Positions 43,560 to 53,450 of a DNA stretch of 64,000 nucleotides are shown in pieces; position 1 is the first letter of the stretch; every line of letters begins with the position of its first letter. This DNA comes from Humulus lupulus (taxonomy: Eukaryota; Streptophyta; Magnoliopsida; Rosales; Cannabaceae), in contig NC_084795.1 in NCBI RefSeq assembly GCF_963169125.1, positions 137,431,701 to 137,495,700 of the forward strand. Direction: 5' to 3'. The translations under genes and the position numbers were made by a program. Below the pieces are notes generated by a model, which was not told the DNA's origin, did no database searches, and worked only from the letters and a program-made list of their open reading frames with translations.

Positions 43560-45568
43560 TGCAAGTTTCCCTTGCAGTCGCACGCATGAACAGTACCTGT
43601 CACCCATATTTTTTTTTTTTTTAAATTAAAGAAAATAAAATTATGAAATTGATTTTTTATAACAAACCCAAAAATATCAGATTTATTTTATCATTTAAAA
43701 ATATTTTTCAAAATAAGATATTTTTGTTGTTTGATATTTAAAAATTATATATTTTCTACAAAGATTCAAATTCAAATTTAAAAATAGGTTAACTAATTAA
43801 TTTTAAATCTTTTAATAGATTAAAATATTTGAATTAAGCTATCAGATATTAAAGGTATTTTTAAACACTTGTTATTTTTTTATATCTTTTATTTGAAAAT
43901 ATTAATATCTGATTATTTTATGGATTTTAATATTTAAATTATTTGAAATTTGAAAATTTGTTAACTAGATATTTTTATGGATATTTAAATTTGTTTAACT
44001 ATTTTAAGATATTTTAGGATTGTTATAACTATTAATATTTTTTATTTTTTAATAAATGGTTAAAATATTTGCTCATAGTTGGAACAACACAAGATATTTT
44101 TTTAAAAAACAAAAAAAGATATTTGTTTTAAATTTTAAAATTTGTTAAATTTTGAAAAATATCTCCTTTTTCAAACCAATTAATAAAATATTTTTTTTAA
44201 TAAATGAGATTTAAATTACTTTTGTTAATTATGGATATATCTTATTTAAATTTAATTAATATTTTTCAAAATGACTCAATTTCATTTAAATTGACTTATT
44301 TATTTTTGCAAAATTTAATTAATTCAAATTTTGGATAAACTCTATAAAATTAATTGTAGTATTTTTGCAAATGAAATAAATTATGGTATTTTTGCATAAA
44401 TTCATAGTCTTGCTCATATAGTAACATGATTAGACCCATCCAATTATAGCATGTCTGTTTGCACTATATGTGGTATTTTTCCAATTGGGCTAAGATGCAT
44501 ATAGTGGCCCATATGTTTGCTTAATAAATGGATTTTTGCTAAATTAAACATTCATAAAATGATAGGTTTTATTTGGGCCCATTAGAAAATGTAAAGTTTA
44601 AATTTCTCTCTTGTGGGTGGTTTCACTTGTGAAGACTCATTTGCTTTACATGACTATAGTGCGCCTAATCAATTAATAAAACGAAGGTTTAAATTCCTGT
44701 CTTTTGAATCTTGTATGGAAGTATGCGAGCCTTAGTAGTGGGAACGACATACTGGACCCAACCCCCTCCATACAAGTCTAATTGTTAAGGCCTATTTGTC
44801 TGAGTTGGACTTAATTGTATAGATTCATTATAATAATTAAACCTAAATATTGATTAGCAACAAATTAATTCTAATTTAATTGAATTTATTTCAATATGAC
44901 ACTTTAGAATTAATAGAAAATTATACGACTTTGGTTTTAAAAAGTTAATTTTACAATTTTTTGGAGAACCATAGTCATTAATTTTAAAAAATTAATAATA
45001 AAAATATTATTTTTTAATTAAATAATGAGCTTATTTAGAATTATATTCGATCTCCACCGTTAGTTTAATAAGGTCAATAGCTTAATGGGGCCTCGAGACG
45101 CTTTGATTCGTCCCCTTACGGAAGGTGTTCATTAGTTATTTTGACAATGTTAGATTTCGAAAGATATATAATTGTAGGTCAAATTCTACTAGACTCACCC
45201 CTACGGTGATAACTAGAACTAAATCAATGATTATCGAAACCGTGGGTCTAGCTCATAAAATAAGAAATTTTATTTTCTTATTTTGATCGAATAGTAGGTT
45301 TTTAATAATTGTGTCCATTATTAAATGAGTTTACATCTCTATTTAACTAATGACATTTTTTACTCTCACCAACCGTGACAACAATATCATAGATTAGTTA
45401 AAAACCTAAAGAAATAGAGATACGATTATTTTGGTATTTTTTTTTCCATATCTTACATATTTATGGTGTATATTGTGTTATTTCTTGAAATTAGAGTGGA
45501 TAGAAGTTTTAATGAGAAAATGTGTTTGATTTCTATTTTATTGATAATATGTAGTTTTAAGTATTGTT

Positions 45569-45737
45569 GTGTCTACACCCATCCTTTCTCAACTTTCGAT
45601 GGAGAAACCCACTGGAGAAAACTTCCTTAAGTGGAGGCAGAAAATCAATGTAGGGTTGATTGGTGACAACTCCAAGTTCGTCATGACTGAGGAATCCCCA
45701 GAAGTTCCAGCTGAAGGAGCTACCAAATCTGTAACAG
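45569..45737 (+). pseudogene. Copia G gag, N-terminal fragment
   Basis: STPILSQLSMEKPTGENFLKWRQKI, then a segment nearly identical to copia D gag through AEGATKSV. Copy G keeps Gln where D has a stop. After about 55 codons, similarity to gag ends and similarity to the copia LTR interior begins (GTAACAGTTATAAAAATGG against GTAACAATGGATAA). The frame then ends at 45770. Confidence 0.8.
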
Positions 45738-46736
45738 TTATAAAAATGGATAACATATTTTTGGTTTGGTAAAATACATTTTGTGAACTCAAGAGTCCAA
45801 TTCTGAGTCTATAGTGGAGTCATGAGGAATTAATAAGTTGTGAGATAATTTATTTAAATAAATCAACTCATGTGAACTTATTGAAGCTTGGGTTCATGGA
45901 TCCAAGGTCCTCATGTCGTCTCTTATCAAATCAAGTTTAATAGTCTCAAACAATTGATTTAATTAACAATTAGACAAATCAAATTGACTAGTGATGTTTA
46001 CATGTAATAAGAATTTGGGAATAAAACAGAATCTTTGGGAAAATTTATATTGATAAATTGGTGTCAGTATAAATGAATAATATTAAATCAAGTTTCAAAT
46101 TATAATTAGTTAATTTGAATAAGTATTTATTTAATTAATTAATTAATTGAAAGATAAATATATAAAAATATTTTGAATTTAGGCCCAATTGAGATTTAAA
46201 TTCAAAACAAAGAGAATGGGTCAAAGTCCATTTGTGGGATCCCAAGACTTTGATTTTTTGTTTATTATTTTAATTAATTTAAATAAAGCCCATTAAGTTG
46301 CATATATAAGGAATGTGATGTCTATGGTTTTCATGAGTAAGTCAATTGATTCATTTGGATAAGTGAAAACCTATACAATCTAATCATTTCTTGGCCGTTC
46401 ATTCTCTTGTTCTCCTATCTCTAATTCTATCTCATGTGTTGAGAACTTGCCTACTCTTTGTTAGACTTGATTTAGAGATAGGCTTGGAAGACTTTGACAC
46501 AATCTTAGCGTTTTAGATTCTTGACAATTCTTAACATTTATAAAGGACAAAAAGATAGAGAATCTAAATGAATGAGACATTGTTCTATTGTGTATTTGTA
46601 AGTTTCTACATCTTTATGTTTGTTTTAATTTACGAATCTGATGTTCATATGTGTGTCATGTTATTTTATGTTTCTATTATGTTTTTGGAAAAATAATAGG
46701 GAGCATGCATCTAGATTTAAATTCCATGATCCTACA
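45730..46736 (+). repeat. Copia G LTR, 5' part missing
   Basis: Shares GAGTCTATAGTGGAGTCA and GAGGAATTAATAAGTT with the other copia LTRs, and like them has a TCTCATGTGTTGAGAA block near its end. It ends CCTACA, followed by AT and the primer site. It is more diverged from LTR D than the LTR at about 950-2509 is. Confidence 0.72.
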
Positions 46737-46738
46737 AT

Positions 46739-46751
46739 TGGTATCAAAGCC
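46739..46751 (+). promoter_or_regulatory. Copia primer binding site
   Basis: TGGTATCAAAGCC two bases after an LTR ending in CA differs from the common plant tRNA-iMet site TGGTATCAGAGCC by one base. Confidence 0.75.
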
Positions 46752-47706
46752 TAGGTTACCTAGATCTAGATGTTTTGAATGCATGATTATGATTGTGAAC
46801 TTTGACATATTTAGAAAATTAGATGGTTGCATGTTCTAGAGGTATGTTTAGGTTTTATGTGTTTTTGCCTAAAAAAAATTGATTGTTTTTGTGTTTTTTA
46901 ATTTTTATGTGTGTTTTATTAATTTGATAAAATCCCTTAAAATTATTAGAAATAAGTTTGGAATGATTTTTGGCACAAAAGAGTCGAATTTTTGCGTTTT
47001 GGCAATATTTGCGAGCTGACACGTGCATGTGTGCCCAAGTGAAAAAAAAAATTAAATTATTTTATTTTGGGAAACCTTAAATTTCAAAAATTGATATATT
47101 TTTTTTTTGGAAATTGATTTTTTTTTAATTTTAAAAATTTTAAATTATTTATGGTTAATAAATTAATTATTTTTTTAGTTTCAGTTTTTTGTGGGATATT
47201 TTCTAAACTTAACAATCAAGTTTAAATTTAATTAATTAATTGAATTTTTTCTGATAAATTCTTGTAATTAATTAATGATTTTTAAATTGATAAATGCCTA
47301 ATTATTGTTGGTTATTTAGGATCTTTTTTTACAAAATTGTTTATTTTGGAAATAAATGTCATAAATGAGTAACATGACATATAGATTGATATGTTAGGCC
47401 CATCCAATTGTTAACATGTCTTGCATGATTATTAAGTTATTTTTTGCGTTTGAGATTTAAATATAAGTATAATAATGACCCAATTTTTGTTTTGAAAAAT
47501 ATGGAAAAACTTTAATAAAATGTTAGGTTTTATTTAGGCCCAATTGAACATGTAAAACTTAAATTCCTCTCTTGTGGCTGGTTCCACTTGTGAAGACTAA
47601 TTTGATTTGCATTACTAGATTGAGCCTAATCAATTGAATAACAATTAATAATATGAAGGTTCAAATTCCCGTCTTTTGGGGCTTTGTATGGAAGTTAGAG
47701 AGTTTT
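46752..47706 (+). other. Copia G second leader, cut by element H
   Basis: AT-rich leader, partly matching about 43560-44720. No reading frame of note. It ends where the H LTR starts at 47707. Confidence 0.55.
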
Positions 47707-49826
47707 TGTAATGGCCCAAAGTTGCTAATAAGGCTTAGTGCTTTGATTAGCATGTCGGGAGGGCAATAACTGATTTAATTGTGTTATTATGTGGTTAATT
47801 ATGATATAGGTGTATCAGTTAGTGATTACTTGAATTAAATGATTATATGATTAGATATGCATGTTTAGGTAAATTAAATATGCATGTGGGGTCGTTCTTG
47901 TTAATAAGGGCATATTTGTAATTTTGGCCCATTGAGGGCATAAATGTGATTATGTGTGTGTGTTGTGCTTGAGACCACAGTATTGTGGAGATATAACTGA
48001 GATGTGTGGTCTGAGACGGTCCTAGGGAGCGGATTAGAGGAATAGTCACAATGGGGTCGAATACCCGGCTCGGGGTGAGCCTAGGGGTATTTTGGGAATA
48101 TAGCACATGTTCGGGGTTACTGGGTAACAGGTAGTTATTAAGCAATTATTTGGGTATGTCAGGATTAATTGGGGATTTATAGGACTACTCGAGGAATTAG
48201 CAGGAATGTGGCAAATGACGGGATTTCCCTTGGAATCATTAAATGGCTAAGGATTAACTTAGGGGTAGTTTGGTCATTTTCGAAGGACAGGCTTGGGTAC
48301 GACTCTAGACTCAATCAGAAGGAAAAAGGGAAACAGTTAGACACTCTCAACCTTTTCACAGCTCTCTCTCTCCCTCCACTCGATTCTCTTTCTCTCTCTC
48401 TTTCCTTTGGTGTATTTGGAAATTTTGGTGAAATTCTTAGGGAAATTAGCTGAAGATTTGAGGAACATAAAGCTTGAAGTAATTGGGGTTTAGCTCAGGG
48501 TTTGATCATCAATTGAGGTAAGGATTTTATGCTAATTTTTTGAGTTCTTCTACTCTGATTTAGAGGTTTTGTTTAGGTTTAAACCTTAGGTCTGATTCTG
48601 GATTTTGGTAAGGCTAAGGGATAGTATTTTGGGGTGTTTATACTAGTTATATTGCTTTGATATGGACTCTAGAATAAATTCTTGGTTTACACTTTGATTT
48701 GGATGCATTTTAGAGGGTTTGGCTCGTAAAAAATGCAGGGGGAATTCTAGGTTTTGGGGCTCGAGCCACCACCCTATTCTTCAGACGTCGCGACTCGTAT
48801 GAACCCAGGAGGCTTGGGAGCCTCTAAAATCGTCCAGGCACCCTTGTAGCGTGCCGCCGCCCTAGGGGGCTAGGTTGTGGCTAAAATTAGGGGAAATGGC
48901 CAATATAGGGTTTTAAGCTTAGGAACTCAAATTTAAGGACTCGGGACGGGTTCTACTACCCGTTTAGTAGGATTTGAGGTCCCAGAGGCTAGAATATTAC
49001 TCCCAATATTTTAATTGGTTTAGGGCTTGATGGATATTTATTATTATTGCATTGTGACTAGGTTTTACAACCAAGGCTCGGGTTTAGGGGATCGTGCTCA
49101 GGATCACACTACTCATTCATCTCGGGACACAGGTAAGAAAAATGTTTGTGCCCGTAGAGTAGGGCATGGCCCGATTCTCTGTGTTTAATGCTATGTGTGA
49201 GTGTTCATGATTGTTATGTTATGTTTGTGTGATTATGACTAATCGGCAAAGTTCGGGAATGGCAACAAGCATGCTGAATGCAGGCCGTCCCGACCATCTA
49301 GGGTGTTGTACTCACCCATACAGTGAGGACCGTGAACCCGGTGCCTGGTAATGCACTTGGGTTGGCATAGGCCGCTATGTGAATAGTTGGTGTTATCTAT
49401 TTAAGGTTATGAATTTACTGGAATGAATTGTTATATGCTATGTGTGTGAGTTTTCTTGCTAGGCCTTGGCTCACGGATGCTTTATGGTGCAGGTAAGGGC
49501 AAAGGAAAGGCCGACCAAGCATGCGTTGGAGGGCATAGAGCGGTGCATACATATTTTGCCTGCCTGGTCGCCACGGCTGGGATTGTTTTGAGGGACACGT
49601 TGCAAACATTTGATTTTGTCGCTTAGATCGACTGTACCCTAACTTTTGGGTGGTAAATGTATTTCAAATCAGTGCTTTAGTATCCCAAAATGTACAAACC
49701 TTTTACAGTTAGTAACCGGGTCTTTATTTTGATTAATCACACTTTTCAGTCTAAAATCTTGATTAGCAAGCTAATGACACATTTTAAAATCACATGGTAA
49801 CGACTCTAGGGTAGTAGGGCGTTACA
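47707..49826 (+). repeat. 5' LTR of element H (2,120 bp)
   Basis: Starts TGTAATGGCCC and ends GGCGTTACA, short inverted ends. It contains a CT-rich microsatellite at about 48358-48405. The related truncated LTRs are at 9830-10900 and 10901-11634. Confidence 0.85.
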
Positions 49827-49828
49827 AC

Positions 49829-49841
49829 TTGGTATCAGAGG
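49829..49841 (+). promoter_or_regulatory. Primer binding site of element H
   Basis: TTGGTATCAGAGG, two bases after the LTR end, matches the tRNA-iMet type (TGGTATCAGAG). Confidence 0.8.
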
Positions 49842-50152
49842 ATGCCAAGGTTTATGGTTCCTGGAGATTGACCGAACATGTACGCTCACTGCCAGAGACA
49901 AGCTCGACTCAGGGTTTGTCGATATTAAGTGAATTACCTGTTTAATTGCCCTGTTTGCCTGATTAATATGAATGGAGCATGATGAGTGTATATAATGCTA
50001 GGGAACAACTCCTTTGATTGCTATATGTTTATGCTATGTGTGCATTGTGTTGATTTGATGTTTGTGGTTGATTGATTGGACCAGGAGGTGGTTTTTTGAT
50101 GTTGTTATCGTGCCTGATGTGTGACGTCATTGATTGCAGGCATATTGAAGTT

Positions 50153-51213
50153 ATGCCTCGGCGATCACTAGACTCTGTGACAATATGGACGAAGATGAAA
50201 ACCAGGGTTAGGACCCTCCATCTGCCCCACAGAACTGACAACAAATGTTTGCAGAAATGCAAGCTAGACTTCACGAAACTAAAGATGAACTCTGAGAGCT
50301 GAGACATCATGCTCCTCCTCGGGATATCGAAATACAGATTCCACAGGCTATGGCACCAGTGCTAGCCCACCCTGTGATGGAGAATAGGTGGGAGCCTTTG
50401 TATGAGAGGTTCAGGAAGCAACACCCTCCCACCTTTGAGGGCGGTCCAGACCCATTGCAGGCAGAGAAATGGATGAACATGACTTTTTCTATCCTGGATT
50501 TCATAAGGGTGGAAGGAAATGAGAGGGTGGCTTGTGCTAGTTACATGTTGAGGGAAGACGCCCGCATCTGGTGGGAAGTTGTGGCCCAGAGGAGGGATGT
50601 GACCGTTATGACTTGGGATGAATTCAGAGATGTCTTTAATGAGAAGTATTACAGTGTTGCAGTCCGAGCTGCAAAGGCGAATGAATTCACTAATCTGACT
50701 CAGAACAGAAAGACCATCACAGAATACACTTTGAAGTTTGATCGGTTGGCAAAGTTTGCACCGGATTTGGTGCCTACAGATATGGCATGGAGGGATCGCT
50801 TTGTACGGGGGTTGAATGTGATGATAGCTAGTGATGTTAAGATAACATTGGATCCGAGGACTACTACCTATGCTTAGGTAGTGGAGAAAGCCCTTACAAC
50901 TGAGGGGGCTGAAGATTAGACATGGAGAGAGGGCGTCACAAGGCACGATGCTTGGAGGGCAGTGCGTCCCTTCATTGGTTCTAGTCGGGGTAGTGGCCCC
51001 AGTGAGCAGAAGAGAAAGGCCCAAGATTCTTTTGTTCCTCCTAGTTCAGATAGGAGGGCACGGGGTGCTTTTAGTGGTCGTCAGGGCGGGGGAGAGAATT
51101 GGAGAAGCTTCCTAGTGTTTCCACAGTGCAGGCAACGACATCTGGGGGATCGTAGGGTCAGAACATGCTTCATTTGTGGGAGCATCAGTCATTTGACGAA
51201 GGACTTCCCATAA
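50153..51213 (+). pseudogene. Element H gag
   Basis: The first Met is at 50153 (MPRRS). After a frameshift near 50215 the frame reads QQMFAEMQARLHETKDEL with a TGA where Arg is expected. The retrotransposon-gag core follows: FRKQHPPTFEGGPDPLQAEKW, YMLREDARIWWE, WDEFRDVFNEKYYS, FTNLTQNRKTITEYTLKFDRLAKFAP. TAG 50875 interrupts TYAQVVEKAL. The basic Arg/Gly-rich stretch is followed by a knuckle with its first Cys changed to Phe (FPQCRQRHLGDRR) and a second knuckle (CFICGSISHLTKDFP) whose last Cys is Phe. Both nucleic-acid fingers are therefore damaged. A TAA follows at 51211. Confidence 0.85.
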
Positions 51214-51628
51214 GCCAGAAAAGAAGAACCAAAGGGGAGTGACAGCCTCACCCCAGCAAGAGTGTTCACCTTGACCCAGACCGAGGCTGAGGCAAGTCCC
51301 TCGATCGTGACAGGTCAGATTTCTAGTGTCGATTCTTCATTTACTGCATTGATTTATACAAGAGCTACTCATTCATTTGTATCTACTATGGTGATAGACC
51401 GTTTGTGTAGACCTTGTGATTTGTATGCTAGGGGATTTAGGACTTTGTTGCCAACTGGGGAACTGGTAGTCTCTAGGAGGTGTGTTAGAGCATTACCAAT
51501 AGAGATAGATAATAGGGAGTTGTCTGTGGATCTGATTGAACTAGTGATTGATGAATTTGATATGATTCTGGGGATGGATTGGTTGGCAAAGTATGGGGCG
51601 ACAATAGACTGCAAGCAAAGAATGGTAA
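51214..51628 (+). pseudogene. Element H protease, active site lost, split by B
   Basis: Same frame as the gag end. Recognisable landmarks are TGQISSVDSSFTALIYTRATHSFVS, RGFRTLLPTGELVVSRR and the late block FDMILGMDWLAKYGATIDC. The catalytic triad position that should read Asp-Ser-Gly reads Tyr-Thr-Arg, so this copy could not cut. Coding stops at RMVM where LTR B starts at 51629. RT, RNase H, integrase and any chromodomain would lie on the far side of B, outside the window. Confidence 0.85.
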
Positions 51629-52414
51629 TGTTGACGCGGTTTTTCGCCAACAATGAATTATGAAAATAGTAGGGATGGATTAGTGCTTAATGATAAACTG
51701 CAATAAGAAAATGATGTTTAAAAACACTAGAAAATATATATTAAGAACACTCATCTTTTTACGTGGTTCAGAGGTTAACATCCACCTAGTCCACGAGTCT
51801 GTATTATTACTGTTTTTCTCTCTTAATTTTGACAGAGTTTTTGTATTACAGAAACAACACCCCCCCTTCCCCATCCAAGGTCTTAGTATTTATAGAGAAA
51901 ATCCATGGATCAGATAGGCATTGGGGTCATCACATGAATCAAATCTCTAGCGCGACCTGTCTCACACTAATTATAATTATTACAATTTATCCTAAGGTAT
52001 GGTCTAATCATTAGGTAAAACTGATCATGAGTCCTTAGGGATAATTCGAACATGCGATGTCTGATCATGCACGATTATATTACGTGTCCGGAATTTCAGA
52101 GATTTGCGGACATGTTATATCTAACCATGCATGTCTATATAACGTATTCAAGTATATAAAGATCCAAGGATGCGACAGGTCTCTAGCGTACCCCGAGTTT
52201 AGTGCAGCGTCAGCTCGTGTCTCGGATGCTATGCTTTATAAACGTTTTCAGTTCGTGCCTACTGCTTTATATTCACCAGCGTGGGCTATAGACCTGGAGA
52301 ATCGTGCTGCCTTTACAGAGGAAATATGGACTTGTGGATCATCTATTACAGTTCTTGGCTAGCCAGCTGTATCCGAGCTGGCTAAAAGACTCGTGCTGAA
52401 TTTTAGGATGTACA
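51629..52414 (-). repeat. 3' LTR of element B (786 bp)
   Basis: On the minus strand it starts TGTACATCC and ends CGTCAACA. The terminal 24 bp form a hairpin. The plus-strand start matches 63872 onward, except that 51695-51802 (108 bp) is missing from the other LTR. Confidence 0.85.
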
Positions 52415-52430
52415 TTTGCCACCCAAGTCC
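52415..52430 (-). promoter_or_regulatory. Polypurine tract of element B
   Basis: GGACTTGGGTGGCAAA on the minus strand immediately before the LTR start. Interrupted by two pyrimidines, unlike the tract of C. Confidence 0.65.
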
Positions 52431-53392
52431 CTGCTCGTGTTCTATGATGTCATCTTCTGACTTACATGGTGGGGACTTTTAAACTTCCGTCGTGATTATC
52501 GAGGCTTTCCTATTACTCGAGTACTGAACTTATGGAATGCTAGGATTGGCGTCTGTTCGAGTTTCGAGGACTGCATTAATGGCCTGGCCGATTTTTTTGC
52601 CGCCATTTCGTCTTTTGAAACACTATCCTCGGATCTTGAACTGGCTTGATCGGACGGTCCACGTTGTTTTATGCCTTTTACGTATAAAAAGGGACAGGTT
52701 AATTTCATAGTTTACCACCTTTCATTCAAAAAAATTCCTCATCTTCTTTCTTCGGTGTTTCCATACCTTCTTCCTTTCCAGAGAAAAGAAGGGCTTTCAA
52801 AAACCCACTGTGCCCAAAATCTTCCGAAGACCCGACCGTTCAGCTGTCCATGATTGAGTTTTTCAAACCATACGAAGCACACCTCTTGCATCGACGATCT
52901 TACTATAAGTCATAACATTCCTTATGGGTTCTTTCTTTATAAATTTCTACATTTTACTTGCCATTTTTCTTTATGCTTCGCCGTAGACGATATTAGGGTG
53001 CCTTCTTGGTTTTTCGCACATAGATTTCAACTTTAGGGTTATACAAAAGACTTTGAACTTCTCCTAACGTTGCGACACTTATGACATAGGATATTTTTTG
53101 GGTAGACTTGGGAAACTTTTAGAAAATACCCATTAGGTGCGTAGAAGATGAAAGGTTAGGGTTCAAACAATTGGGTTGCTTAGGGAACACACTTTCTTTG
53201 GTGGCTTTTCTTTAAACTGCCTCCCAAGGACAATAGTGGCCGGATTTTTCGACACACGGATCCCTAAACATCAGGGGTCTATTGGGAAACCTAGGCGCGT
53301 AACGTAGGTAGCGTGTGGCATCACGTTGCGAGCTGAGATTACCTCAGCTCGAGCATTACAAGCACCAATCTTCCTTTGTGCTTTCTTGCCTT
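52431..53392. other. Non-coding upstream region of antisense gene B
   Basis: No gene. The part from about 53090 corresponds to 8570-9027 and to about 40274-40590. A CCAAT sequence occurs at 53365-53369, 24 bp before the TATA-like box. Confidence 0.6.
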
Positions 53393-53400
53393 TATAAAAA
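53393..53400 (+). promoter_or_regulatory. TATA box of antisense gene B
   Basis: TATAAAAA, 51 bp before the ATG at 53451, with CCAAT 24 bp upstream. It lies outside the LTR and points into the antisense gene, so this gene probably has its own promoter. Confidence 0.6.
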
Positions 53401-53450
53401 TGTTAGGCCGCCTACTAAGTGATTTGTCATTCTTGTTCGCTAGGCAATCT

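Larger units (their letters stand above)
43560..47706 (+). mobile_element. Copia element G: leader, gag start, LTR, second leader
   Basis: A leader copy (about 43560-45568) and the gag start (45569-45737) are fused to the interior of an LTR (about 45730-46736). This is followed by a primer site (46739-46751) and another leader copy (46752-47706). Parts of the two leaders match each other (for example about 44560-44720 and 47520-47700). The second leader is interrupted by element H at 47707. The arrangement looks like two tandem copies joined by a deletion. Confidence 0.65.
47707..51628 (+). mobile_element. Chromovirus-like Ty3/gypsy element H, split by B
   Basis: 5' LTR (47707-49826), a tRNA-iMet-type primer site, gag with zinc knuckles and protease are on the plus strand. 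The element is interrupted at 51629 by Tat element B, and its remainder lies beyond the window. LTR length (2.1 kb), the TGTAA...TTACA termini and gag motifs suggest a Tekay/Del-like chromovirus. The chromodomain and RT are out of view, so this is provisional. Confidence 0.75.

Noticed and set aside
47843..48453. Reading frames inside LTR H as genes
   Set aside because: They lie within a recognisable LTR and are not preserved in the related LTR1 and LTR2.
50029..51024. Minus-strand frames of 93 and 220 codons opposite H gag
   Set aside because: The plus strand carries clear gag motifs; the opposite frames have no family match.
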